From: Macrotis lagotis
Lineage: Eukaryota > Chordata > Mammalia > Peramelemorphia > Peramelidae
DNA length: 64,000 nt
NCBI RefSeq assembly: GCF_037893015.1
Contig: NC_133659.1
Span: 11,673,885 to 11,737,884, forward strand
Direction: 5' to 3'
This document shows positions 42,462-56,240 of the stretch, piece by piece. Under the pieces are notes generated by a model that saw only the letters and a list, made by a program, of their open reading frames with translations, was not told the origin of the DNA and ran no database searches. Numbering within the stretch: position 1 is the stretch's first letter; every line of letters starts with the position of its first letter. Made by a program: the position numbers and the translations under genes.

Positions 42462-45400
42462 GTAAGTCCGCCGTGCCCGGCCCCCGCCCGGCGCCCCCCG
42501 CCCGGCGCCCCCCGTGCCCGGCGCCCCCCGCCCGGCCCCCCGCCCTGCGCTCCAGCCCTGCGCCCCCCCCCGTGCCCGGCGCCCCCCGTGCCCGGCCCCC
42601 CCCCCGCCCGGCGCCCCCCGCCCGGCGCCCCCGCCCCTGCCCGCAGCAGCCGCTGCCTAAGGCGAAAAGAGCCGAAAGTTGCCCCTGCAGCAGTGCGGAG
42701 GGCAGAGCGCGCGGCCCCCGCCCGGGCACGAGCTGTGCCAATGCAGACGAGCCCGGCCCGGCGGCACTGCCCCAGCCCCGTGAGCGCTCCGCGATGCCAG
42801 GGGGAGCCAAGGGTCAAAAGATGAGGTTAAAGAGCAGAGACGCGCGGAGGCCGCGGGGCGCGGGGGCCCGAGTCAGCAGAGGCCCCGAAGGCGGGCGGGC
42901 ACCCCGGACACAGTGCCCCCGTGCAGACGTGGGGGCACGCTGGGGGTGCGGGCCCTGGCCGCCACCAGAGCCCCCGGCCCCGTTCACAACAGCCCCGGGA
43001 CCCGCACGCGGTCAGGGAGTGCGGGGGGCCGGGCCTTGTCCCACGCCGGCACCATGGGGGGCCGGGGGGCCGGGGGCCGGGGGCCGGGGGTCCGGGGGAC
43101 GGGGGCCGGGACCGCAGAGCCCCCCAGGACCCCAGGGACAGCCTGCAGACCGCGCTCAGGCCCCGCCATAGCCCGGGAAGCGCTTGCCTCAAAACCCTCC
43201 TTGCCAGGCGCGGAAGGCATTCCAAAGGCCTTTCCTTTATATTGGCAATAATGGATCCGGCAGGATCAAAAGAAGCCTCGAGGGAGGGCAGGGCAGCCAG
43301 GCCCGGGCCCGGGAGCTCTGAGGGAAGCTGGAGATTCTGAGGGGAGTCGGGGGCGCCCGGCCACCGGGTCTGTAATCCCCCCAGGCTGGAAGGAGGCTAT
43401 TTCAATAACAAATGGAGGCATTTTCTGATGTCCTGGAGGCCTAGCTGAATCCTGGGCCTCTAGAGTCTAGAGTTCACCCCCCCCACAATGCCCTTTGGGC
43501 CATGTCTTTCCCAGCTCTCCTCTCTCTGGACCCTGGCCTGGCACCTGGGATGCCCTCCCTGCCCACCATGGCTCTGGAAATGCCTTCACAGGCTCTCTCC
43601 CCCAGCCCCCCGCCATCTCCCTCCCTTTAACACTCCCGTTTTATGACACCCCTTGGTGGTGTCCTTCCCATAAGGAGCTCCTCTGAGGACAGAGACTGGT
43701 TTTGCCCTTTCCCCTCACTCTGCCTGCAGATTCACAAATGCTTGTCGACTTGTTCAGATCTGTTCTCAGACGCTTCCTAGCTGGGAGACCCTGGACAAAT
43801 CATTTCACCTTGTCTCAGTTTCCTCTAAAAAATGAGCTGGAGAGGGAAATGGCAAACCACTCCGGTATCTTTGCCAAGAAAACCCTAAATGGGGTCATGG
43901 TCACTGAAAGGACTGAACAATAAAAGGACAAAGCCTTGCCATATTCCTGGATTAAAGATCTGGCAGTCCGGCCCTTCTTCCCTCCCTAATTTCCTATTTA
44001 ATTGTTGACTTTAATTCTGACCTGTTTATTGCAGTGGCCTACACAGCACTCATTCTCTCCCTGCTTCCTTCATTTTTCTCATTTCCTTGTCCAGAAACTT
44101 TCGGAGATGCACTTGGCACCCATTTGCTAAGGATTCTTTAGTCTGACTTTCCGGTTCAGCAGTGTCTGTGACTTCCCTTTCTCTTCTCATCCCCCCTCTA
44201 CACATCTAAGGATCCAGCCAGACCACCCTTGGCTGTTTAAAAATCTCTTGCTTTCTTTCTTCTTTAGCAATTCTGCATCTTTAATGCTCAGCATCCTGGT
44301 GACTTCCCTGGGCGCCTCAGGGGAAGTGGTTTTCTCCTCTGAAGTATCCTAACCCACAGGGCCTTTGTTAGGGGACCTCTTGCATATTGCCTTTTGTTAT
44401 GTACATGTCTCAGTTTCTCTTCTAGATTGTAAATAAGGCAGCAGGGCTTTTGTCTTTTCATCTTCCAGAGTGCTTCAGGAGTAACAGGTGATCAATAAAT
44501 ATTTTTGAACAAATCAAAGAATTTTTAAAGATTAAAAACGGGACATTTCTGAACTGCATTACCCATAGTTCTGAATCAGTCAAGGGTTTTGTAAGTAGGA
44601 TTGGTTGCAGTCACTGGTATTTGGCAGATCAACAACTCTTCTCTACCTTAGAGACTTAGAAAGTTGTCTGGGATCCCAGTGTGGGTCATCCATCGCCCAG
44701 GAAGAATGTGAGGGGTGGCACCATCCCGAGGCTCGGGACTTGGGAGAGCAGAGCTCCTGCCACAGTTCTTCCCTTCTTCTGGCCATCTTCCCTCATCTGC
44801 TGGGCACCACATCCCTTGCTGGGCTGGTTCAAGAATGTCTAGCAGCCCCTTAGTGAAACCTAGATTCTATCTTTCAGGCTAAAACCACTCCTATATGTGG
44901 TATAACAGACTTTACAGAGAATATCAGTTTGCTGTATCTAAGGGAGAATTGTCCATTCAAAATGGATTCAGCAGAATGTGTGCTCTAACTTTGAAGGAGC
45001 TATGATGGAGGGTCTGTAGTCTCTGTCTACTTTTGTCCTTCCTTAGCAATCATTGTGCTGAAAGACCCTAGGAAGAGGTCAGACAGATTAAATCCATATG
45101 GCCCACCCCCAACCTTCAAGGCTTTCACCCCAAGGGGGGGGGTCTGTGGAAAAGATGGTTTGGAGTGATGCCTAAGCCCCTTATCTTCTTGCCCTTGCCT
45201 TTTGTCCTTGCCGGAAGCTGTTCTGCACCCTAAGATTGGCGCCTCTGTCCAGAATGCTAGACTGCCTCATTGCCTTTGCAAAGTGAACCTTTCCTTTCCT
45301 GCTCAGAACAGGAATGAGGGGAGAGAGATTCTGGTGGAAAATCTCTTCCTTGAAGAAAATGAAGCATTCTAGGTCAGAGAAGTTTCCAGGGAAAGCTCAC

Positions 45401-48400
45401 CCCCTTTAGCGCGGAAACTTGCCTGATTTTTTTAATTTAAAAATTACCCTCTTATAGATTGTACGTTGCTCAGAAATACTGTAGCCACATCCTTGTTGTC
45501 TTAAAAACTAAGCTACTTTTGATGAGGGAAGGCCGTTATGTTCATCCTGATTCATATGTTACAAATATTCCCCAGTGTGAGGGAATACTCTCTCTTCCGG
45601 CCTCCCCATGAAATCTTGAAGGCTCAGCCTTGATCCTGATCCCTGCTGCCTCTCTAGGCCTTTCCCATCCCAGCACCCCTTGAGAGGGCTGGCCCTCCCC
45701 TTGACTTCCCAGGTACCTGGTGAGCTCACTGAGGGCAGCAGCCTTGCCCCAGAGGGAGCACTTCATAAACACCCCCTTTACTGAAGTAGATGGGGCTCCT
45801 TTTCTGTATAATTGAATTTGGGGTATGTAGTAAGGTAAGTTCAGAAGGTCCCTCCACAGTTCAGACTCTTCAGGGGAGCCCCGTTTCAGAGATAGCAGAC
45901 ATGATATCTGAGCAAACAGGACCCAAGGTCATCATATTCTCCAAGAACTCAATATTTTAGTAGACTTGTGGACATGAGCAACATTAAAATATTTATAATT
46001 ACATTTCTTTGTTGGAAGAGAGTGAATGTGATGTACATCTCTTAGCCAGGCAATATTCTAAGCATTTTTAAGAAATATTTAATCCTCACAACAATCCTGG
46101 GAAGTTGCTGCTGTTTTTATCCCCACTTTATGGGGGATAAACTGAGGCAGAGGTTAAGCAATTTACCTTCGGACACACAGCTAGTGAGTGTTGGAGGCTG
46201 GATTTGAACCTGGATCTTTCCGACTCCAGGCCCGGTCCCCTGTCCACCATGCCACCTAATCTCTGAAAACCTGGGTTCTTTGTATCTTCCCTAGCACCTT
46301 GCTCAGTGACTCTGTCTTTAAAAGGTCTTCAATCAATGTCTGTTGGATAAATGGAGAAATAAAGTCTGGCAACTAGAGAACTTTTTTGTGTATTTGTATT
46401 CCTCATAGGAATCCTTTCTGTTGTCTGCTAATGTCACCACTGCCCTAGCCCTAGGCCAAGCCTTTGTCCTTTCTCCTGAAGTATTAGAATGGCTCCTAAA
46501 TGATATCACTGCCTTTAAAACACCCCTCCGCTCATCCTTCCATTCTTTGCTCTACACCTTGGCCAAAATGGATCCTGGACCTTAAGAACTTTAAGAAGGT
46601 CTCTGGCAGCAAGCTGGGTGGTTCAGTGGATAGAGCACCAGCCCTGGAGCCAGAAGGACCTGGGTTCAAATCCATCTCATGCTATTACTCAGATGTGATC
46701 ATTAAACTTTTGCCTTGCCAAAAAAAAAAAAAAAAAAAAAATTTAAGAGGGTCTCCGACCCAGGAGACTGAAGTAGAAAGAATGGGAAACATCAGAGATT
46801 ACCTGGGTGATCTCGGACAGCCTCGGTTTCCTCACCTGTAATCTGAGAACTTTGGACTTCATGATCTGGTAAAGAGCCTTTAGGTTCTAAATCTTGTCTT
46901 GCCACTGGCATTTGGCTTTGATGCTCCAGCAGCTTTGGCCAATCTCTTATCAATGGAGAGTGTTTAGTCCTAAGTGTACCTCCTTTGGAGTAAGTGAACT
47001 AACTTCTTTTTTTTTTTAATTTATTAATTTTGAGTTTTACAGTTCCCCCCCCCTAATCTCGCTTCCCTCCCTCCACCCCCCACAGAAGGCAGTGTGTTAG
47101 TCTTTACATAGTTTCCATGGTATACATTGATCTAAGTTGAATGTAAGGAGAAAGAAATCATATCCTTAAGGAAAAAAATAAAGTATAAGAGATAGCAAAA
47201 TTAACATAATAAGATAATGTTTGTTTGTTTTTTATTAAAGGTCTTCGTTCAAACTCCACAATTCTTTCTCAGGATACAGATGGTACTCTCCATCACAGAC
47301 AGCCCAAAATTGTCCCTGATTGTTGCACTGATGGAATGAGCAAGTCCGTTAAGTTTGATCATCACCCCCTGTTAGGGTGAACAGTGTTTCTCTGGTTCTG
47401 CTCATCTTGCTCAGCATCAATCATCAATTCATGCAAATCCCCCCAGGCTTCCCTCCTGGTTTCTTTTTTTTTTTTTTAGATTTTTTTCAAGGCAATGGGG
47501 TTAAGTGGCTTGCCCAAGGCCACAGGGCTAGGTATTTATTACGTGTCTGAGGTCAGATTTCTCTCCTGGTTTCTAATAGAACAATAGTGTTCCATCCCAT
47601 GCATATACCACAGTTTGCTAAGCCATTCCCCATTTGATGGACATTGACTCAGTTTCCAATTCTTTGCCACCACAAACAGGGCCTCTATGAATATTTTTGT
47701 ACAAGTGATGTTTTCACCCTTTTTCATAATGTCTTCAGGGTATAGACCCAGTAGTGGTATTGCTGGGTCAAAGGGGATGCACATTTTTGTTGCCCTTTGG
47801 GTGTTGAACTAACTTCTTAATGGACTAGCAGAGCACCTTCCTAATTGGTCTCCCCTCGGTGTCATATTTATAACTAATCCTAAAGTCCAGAAATGAACCC
47901 TGGTATAGAAGCCCTCTATGGGTGCCTTGTGGCTCTGGGGTACAATCCAAATCCAAGTATTTCCAGCCCTTCATAACCTAGCTTCTATCTGATATTCCAG
48001 ACTGATTGCCCAGGCTGTCCCTCTGCATTCTGGCTGGCAGCCTGCTTTGCACCCTCCTTTGAGACAGTCCAGCTCCTAACTGGCCTTTGCCCTGTCTCCT
48101 GCATGACTGGAATTCTCTCCCTTCTCCCCAATGTCCCTTAGAATCTCTGGTTTTCACCAAACCTGGGTTCAAATATGGCCTTCGGCAGGGGGGGGCCTTT
48201 TCCAGTCATTTTTTGCTTGGTCTTAACTTCCCCTAACTTCTACCCACATCTCCCCCCAAACTTTTTATCTTTTTATTTATTTTATATTGATTTAGCTGTA
48301 TTCTCGTCCCCATCTCCCTGACCCCATCCCAGTAGACAGTGAGCTCCTTTGAGAGAGGGAGTTGCCCTTTGGGAGTCTCAGCCCCTAGCAGAGTGCCTCC

Positions 48401-51400
48401 CCAAAGCAGTTTTTCTTAAATAAAATAAAATGCTTGTGGAATCAATGAATCAATGAATTTCCTCTTTGTGGAGGTTTTCTGTCCAAGTATCTTAAGGGGT
48501 CCAGCCCACCTTTCCTGTCCTAAACTAATCATCTGACTCGTACAGATCTGTCATCTTTAGCTTCAGCATCCTTCAGGAGGTCAAAGGCAGATTGTCGCCT
48601 GGGTATGCAGGGCTTGCCATAGTGGTTAGCTCTGGGACTCGGAAGAGTCTTTGCTGTGTCCCCTGTGATGATGGAGGGACACGTGGGCCCAGCCCAGGCT
48701 CTGCAGGGCACCCACAGCCCACTGGGCCCTTGGAGGGGCTCCTGAGGAGCTGTGAGAAAGGGTACAGTGAACCCAAGCTCTTCGGGGTATCCGTAGCCCA
48801 CCACTAGATACAGATGCATTTACATCTCTGTCTACCTAATCTCCACAGTGGATTGCCTCACACACGCTGCCCTTCATATGTTAAATGGACTTGCCCCATA
48901 TCAGCCAAAGGATTGCCTTCCTGTAACTCTTAGCCTAAATGAACAGTTTCTTAAAAACCCTGGGTACAAGGTTGCCATTTCATAGGAACTGGAATTCAGC
49001 CACATTTTTCTCATCCTGTATTTCAGGGATTTCTTCATTAATCAGAAACATGTCCAGAATTGGGGTTCCCAGAGTTGGAGCAGGTTCTCCAATTTTGAAA
49101 GTATGTCAGCTTTTAATAATTGACAAAAGGAAGACAAAATGAAAACAAGCACATCTCCTCATGTAGCATCGTTTCTCTGAGGAGATTTAAGAAGTGAACA
49201 GTTAAGTATATCATCAGGTATTTGAGGAAGGAGAGAATCTCCCATCAAAGACTGGAGGGGAGAATCCGCATGGACTTCCCATGTACAGGAAATGGCACGT
49301 GCAGGAAGCAGGAATAGTGAGAGGTCAGAAAGAAGTATCCTGCAGGAAAAGGAAATGCAAAGGATGAAATTCCACATCCAGTCATTAGAAAATGGGCTAG
49401 ATTGTGGCGAGCTTTAAATGCCAAATAGAGGAGTTTGTATTTTGGCCTAGGAATTTTCTTGGAACATTGTCATTGCTATGAATAGCTAAGTCATTCACAG
49501 TTCTTCATTGTACAGTGTTACTGTTATGGTGTACAATATTCTGGTTTTGCTCACTTCGCTTTGCATCAGTTCATATAAGTCTTCCCAAGTTATCCTGAAA
49601 TCATTTCCCTCATAGTTTCTTATGGCACAAGAGCTTTCCATTACAATTGTATATGACAACTTATTCAGCCATTCCTCAATGGTGGTCATACCATCATGTC
49701 AATACTACAAAAAAGAGCAGCTATAATATTTTCATACAAATATGTACTCTTTCCCCCCACCCCATCTTTTAAAAAAAATCTCTTTGGGGTACAGACCTCA
49801 TAGTGATAGGTCTTCTTAATGTGTATTCCATTGCCCCTTTTATCTCTTCTATTGCTTTTGAATTAAGCATATCTTTTCAGAGCTAAATTCCAATCAGTTC
49901 ACCCTATTTCTCTGCATTTATATTTATAATTGGTGCCTTAGAACCAAAGATTCTGGGTTTATTTGAACTGTCAATTTTGAGAGCTTTTTAGAAATCACTC
50001 TTTATAGAAAGTGAGTGAACCCCCTTTCTCCCAACAAACCTTGATCCTGGAATTCTTTGCTTGTTCTGGAATTCCTCCATGACCTCCGGTCACTACCATC
50101 TCTGTCCCCTGGTTCCAAGGAGAAATGTTGTCTAAACGGAAGCAACTCTTCCAGAGAACTATATCCAATCTATAGCCCTTCTCTTTAGTTTCTGTGATTC
50201 TCCTGTCTTACCTAATTCTCTTTTAAAGGTCAAGACTAGATAGATAGATAGATAGCCAGTCACCGTCAGTCTAGTGTGTGGGGGCTGTTCTGGGACCCAT
50301 CAGTTGTCTCCAGTGATATCAGCAGACCAATAACAATACCAGTGAAAACAGCTCACATTAGTTTAATGCTTTAAACTTTACAGAGTACTTTATAAACATT
50401 TGATTTGAGCCTCACAACTCTGTGAAGGAAGTGCTATCAGTATCCCCAGGTTAGAGATTAGGTAAGTTGAGGCAAGATCCAAGCTCAAATCTAGGACTTC
50501 CCCCACCATGCAATGCTATCTTCTCTAGACCTCAATTTTCTCTTTTCTAAAATAATGAGACTAAATAAGATGTTCTCTGAAATTTCCTTCCCCTTTGCTG
50601 CTTATCCATGCCTCCCTCCCACATATTCTTCCTCCCTGAGCACATAGATGCCTCCCCTTTTGCTGGCGTTGTCCCAATGACTTCCTGATCCCAAGGTCCA
50701 TAAGTAAGATACTCAGAGAAAGAAAAGTATACATCAAGGAGATATTAAGTTCATAAGTCTTCCAAAGAGGACTCTAATTCTTTATGTAAAGTGACACAAT
50801 TTCAGTAAGGCAACTTGTTTTAACTCAGCCCTCATTAGATGCCCTCCATTCCTGCCCAGGAGTCTACTATTTCTATATCTTAAGAAATCTTGTCATTCAG
50901 AAATCGAAATTCCATCTCAGGTGCCTCCACCTTACTCAACTGTTCACTTCCTCAATTCTTTCTCATTTTGATCCGGTAGTGATCACACCATTTGAGTCCT
51001 TAGAGCTTCAGTTTTTCACTCAGGATTGTTTTCTCATGGTGTCCTTTGTCTTCATGGGACTCACCAGGAGTGGGCCATAGTTGGCAGCTTTCATAAGTCT
51101 TAGGAGATTCTTTGGCAGATCCCAGGAAGATAACCCATCTCTTATCCATAGGTCCACAGTTCCCTTTCTCAAGGAGTCACCAACCATCATTACTGTCCTT
51201 TTTCTCTCTTGTGGATTAGGTTTCACCTATTGGTCCTTGTGACCCCCAAATCATTGTTTCTTGATGCACAAGAACCTCGGATCAGCTTCCAGAATCATAG
51301 AATTTAAGAGTTGAAAGGAGCTGCAATAGTTTAATACATAGCCAAAATGAATTCTCATTAACATATGCAGAAAGTAGGACTATTTTTTGACTGTGTGACC

Positions 51401-54400
51401 CAGAACTTGGCACAGGGCCTGGGACAGAGTATGCATTTAATGACTAAATTAATTATAGCATTAACTCACATGATTATTTAAAATATAATGGCATTAATAA
51501 ATGGCAACTGACTGATGTACTTAAAGACCCCCAAGGGGGCGTCTCACAAAGCAGATCATTTCACTTCTGGTTGGGTCTCATGGTAAGGACAGCTTTCCTC
51601 CCATAAAGACTAAATTGTCCTCTGTGAAAAGAACCACATGGTTCTTTAGTAGTTCCTTCCATTTCCCATTCCTTCCCTTCCTTTGTCTGGGTTGTTTTCT
51701 CTCATCTTCTAAACACCTGATACAAGTCAACATTTTCCCTGCATCTCCTGCCCCTTCTTTGTTTTCCCATGAAGAATTTATTATACCCAACCCTTTAGTA
51801 CCTATTTAACATAACATTTTAGTTATGGAAAGGAATTGGAGAAAAGAGAAATGACAATATAATATGGAACCTTTCCCCCCGCCCCTCAAAATGCAAGGGG
51901 GTCACTGGGCAAAGAAAAAGAGCGAGTGCCTGGTACCAATCCAGGATCGTGAAGGGACATTGGCAAAAGGACTGGAGACATCTGGCCTCCCACTCCAAGC
52001 TGCAGTGGTTACCCTCAAAACAGTCCCCTTTCTAATTATTTACCTCTCATCTACCCTATCCTGAAGTCCCTATAGTCAATGTCTCATCAATACTACATAC
52101 AAATGATTGAGATTTATGATGTCTCTCAGGCCTTTACAGAATTGAGGACAGTGTTTTAGAAGCAGCAGAAAAGATTTGTTTATCCTGACACCGAGATCTA
52201 ATGTGTCTTGATGAACAAGTCTCTAAGTCTCAGTTTCCCCCTCTGTGAAATGAGAATAGTAATCATCAGACTGTTTATGTCATAGGGTTATTTTGAGGAA
52301 AATAACCACTGAGAAGTGACTGCTTGGTCTGAGAGTTTACAGATTCCTGCTGCAACCTCAGTCTTGTGAGGTGAGAAGTCCCCCAGAGGAGGTGGAATTC
52401 TCCTTACTTTCCACTCCTATTTCCAGGTTCTCCCCCTTCATCACTCACTAACTCCTCTTCCTTTGAGGGCCACGCTATTCCTTTCTACCACCCAATCAAA
52501 ATCCTGGTAGTTGTTGTTTAGACACCCAGGTCATTCCCCTTCTTTCCTCAGTGAGCTGAAGCATATCATTTTCCTTCCTAAATCCTGCTCTCATACTAGA
52601 AGATTTCATATTTGTGTATGTGTATGTGTATGTGTGTGTATGTATATGTGTGTGTATTCCCCCTCAAATGCCCTAACCACTCTATTCCACAACCTCTTTT
52701 CCTCCCATGAGCTACTTCTCCGTGGTCAGTCATACCCTTCATTTTGCCATTCCCCCGCAAATGTACATGTTCAGAAATCTTGATGTCGCCTTACTTGACC
52801 ATAATCTCTTGATTCTTCTCCCTCTTCATGTGCGCTATGGCCTCATGTCCTTTGGCCACCTTCCCCGCACTAGCTACTCTCTCTCCTTCCCATCTTGACC
52901 CCGTGGTGAACCAGTCCAACTATACACCGTCCCCTCTTGGTGCTCTAGCCCCCGATCCTGACACCAATTATGTCCAACCAACCTCAGCCTAGAGGCAGTT
53001 TTGGTGGAATGATAAGGTCAGAAGCCAGATTGCAAAGAAAGTGCAAGGTATTTATTAGAAAAATCACAGGGCGGCTAGGTGGCACAGTGGATAGAGCACC
53101 AGTCCTGGAGTCAGGAGGACCTGAGTTCAAATCTGACCTCAGACACTTAATAATTACCTAGCAGTGTGGCCTTGGGCAAGCCACTTAGCCCCATTGCCTT
53201 AAATAAATAATTTCTTTTAAAAAAATCCATTTAAAAGAAAAATCACACACTTATTTCACAAACCATTTCACATCTATCAGAGTGGCTAATATGAGAAAAA
53301 AGGAAAATGAGCAATGTACCGTTGGTGGAGTTATGAACTGATCCAACTGTTCTGGAGAGCAATTTGGAAATATGCCCAAAGGACTATAAAATTTTGTGTG
53401 CTCTTTGAACCAATAATACCATTGCTAGATTTTATTCACAAAGAAAACAAAGAAAAGGGGAAAGGACCTAATTGTATAAAAATGATGATAGCAGGTCTTT
53501 TTGTGGTGGCTAAGCATTGGACATTGAGGGGATGCCCATCAATTGGGGAATGGCTGAGCAAGTGGTATAAGTGCTATAAGAAATAGCAAGCAGTGATTTT
53601 TCTGAAATGCAGATCTGACCAAATTATGCCCCTACTTAGAAATGCCAGTGGCTCCTGTTGCCTGTTTTCATTCAAAGCTAAGACTGTCTTCTTATCAACT
53701 AAGTTTACCTCTGAACAAAGTAAACAAAAGAGCAGTAATAAAGCAGAAAATTAAATAAGCCAGCCAGGATTCATTACAATAAAAACAAAAACTTGAAGGT
53801 TTATAATCATATTTTAAAGTCCTTAGCCCAGAGAAGTTGAGTTGTTAGGTTTTTAGGCCATGGCTTTGGTTTGTGACCATAGATAGCCTCTGTGGTCCTC
53901 TACCAAATCTGAGATTATGTGTTCTATTCAAATGAAATGCCAAGTCCTAACTAAGCATGGCAGGCATCCTTTCTTGGGGCCTTATGGATAGCAGCTGATT
54001 GATGGTTTTTCAGTTGAATTCTCTTGAAAAAAGAAATTTTGCCATTTAAGTACAGCTGTTCTATCTGGCTTCAGAGTTGGGGTTAAATCCCAGACTAGGT
54101 TTGGGAATTTACTTGATAGGAAGCCAGTACCAAAAAAGGCAGTATTGTTATTATTACTATTATTATTATATGCTGCAGACAGGCAGAAAAGCATGAACTC
54201 ATACATTATGGCAATGTAGGAAGACAGATTTGTCCCCATGGTTCCCGCTCAAGGAAAAAAATTGTGACCATGCCCCAGAGAAAAGTTAATCAGTGCCACG
54301 CATGGAAAGGGGCATTCCTACTCTGACCCAGATGTGATGGAAAAGTTCTTGAGGATCACTTGTCAAAGTCAGATTTGGGGAGAGAGATTCTTCCTCATCA

Positions 54401-56200
54401 GATATGGGAAGATAATTTGAATTGACTGTCTGAGGTAGTAGGAGGGGAATGATTCCTACCTCCTTGGTCAGCTAGGAATCAGAAGCTTCGAGATTTAACT
54501 ACTTGGCATAAGGTTAACCTTAGCCAGAATGATGGAGAAGTCCATCCTTTTTCTATATCAGGGGTGGGGAATGTCCAACCAAAGTCATTTAGTCATGGCA
54601 ACTGCAGGCAGGGACTCAACATTCAATATATCTAGGAGCTTATTAGGGATGAAGTAATTAAATGTTTGACCAAATATAGGAGGTGAATGATGTTATAAAT
54701 ATCCAAATGATCCTTAGCAGAAAAATGTTTCCTCACCCCTAGTGTATATGCTTGATGGATGTCTTAGCATAAGTGACTCCATATTGGAGTCCTATCATTA
54801 TAAGTATGCCATCAAACTATTAAAAAATGATAAATATTAGCTTAGATGGAATTTTGGATTCTTCCCAATGTTTCTTTTTAAAAATCATGTGTATCTTTAT
54901 TTCCCTAATCCTTATTCATATGATAATAAATTATATATCATTCAATCATCAGACATTTATTTAACCCTAGCTCTATGTTAGAGATACAAAGAAAATGCAA
55001 AAACAGTCCCTGCCCTCAGAAAGCTTACATTTGAATATAATCAAAAATGAAAAATTCTTGCATATTTCTAAGTCTCCAAACTCTCTGTTATACAACAGGC
55101 TTCATTTGCATTCTTCATCGAGTCCCGTGATAATGTTTTTTCTTTTGCTCTGTAGGGGCAGTACTTCCCAGACAAGAAGGATGTCCACCACCAGGAAGGT
55201 CAGCCTCTCTGTAAGCAAAATGAACATAAGCCGCAGTAAAACCAGTATGAACCTAAGCAAAACAGTGTTGTCAAGAACCACAAGTGGACCTACAGATGCC
55301 AAAGAAAAAGTGTCCTTGCACCATCCAAGGCAACATATCCGTGTATGTAATTGTATGCAAGTTTGAAGCTCGCCTTGACTTTAAATGAATTTTTGAAACT
55401 CAATGTTAAAAGTTACATGTCAGAAGCTGTTGTGTACAGATCAATAGAATAATGGAAGCAAATTGTATTCTTGAAATCATGGGATGTCCTCGAATAGCAT
55501 TATTTTCCGTCTGTGCTCCTATTTTCCAGGAAATAGAATGCTGCTGTAGCAAACTAATATAAAGCTTTAATAAACATTGTAGTTTAATTGGTAATTTTAA
55601 GGGTTTCAGAATTTAGGACTTTCTTGACAACATTCAGATGATTTTTGTCTCTTTAAAAATTTATCTAGAGATGTTTGAGCAGGTACCCTTTTCTTTTGGA
55701 CTTTGCAGGCAGAGACATTCAATATTTAATTAACTTTAAAACTATCCTAAAGCTGGTATCATACTCCAAAGTAGCCTTCCAATAATCTAAATATTTGCAG
55801 GCCTCGCTGCAGTTGTCAGACTTTTGAGATGGTTCATCTCTCAAGTTGTCCGGCCCTCTCAATGTTATTTTTCTCTAGGGTCGGCCCCTTAGCTGCAGGA
55901 TCTTCCCAGAAGTCTGGTCAAGTATGAGTGGTCTTTGTCCATCCGGAAGGCCTATGTACAAAGGAAACAATTATCCCATTATTGTCTGAGGGCCGTTTGC
56001 ATCCTCTTCTGCCATGTGTGTTGACCTTCACCTTATTTCTTCAAAAATGATTCCTGTTTTTACCTTATGGTAACATTGCTCCAGCTCTCCTTGGTCCTCC
56101 TGGATGGATTTCCATTACTGGAGGCTAAATTCAACCTTGAACAGGCCCAGTGTAAGCCAAGAGCCTTAAAATGGTTTCTATATACTTCCTACCCTTTATA

Positions 56201-56240
<40 letters not shown>

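Larger units (their letters stand above)
42462..55155. other. DNAI4 intron 1
   Basis: Starts inside the CpG island with a GC minisatellite and a G-quadruplex-prone tract. It continues with MAR1-like (43735-43922), L2 (44330-44515, 47830-48440, 53605-53700), MIR-like (46075-46262, 50335-50500), SINE (46604-46741, 53069-53235), L1 (47009-47804, 49490-49850, 53248-53600) and hAT (54559-54742) sequences, plus a TG/TA repeat (about 52612-52655). No additional gene is recognised. Confidence 0.7.

Noticed and set aside
47539-47784. 81-codon frame with A-I-P-L-L-G as a host gene (also 58129-58371 and 53314-53586)
   Set aside because: These are carboxyl-terminal fragments of L1 ORF2, truncated and flanked by L1 3' sequence.
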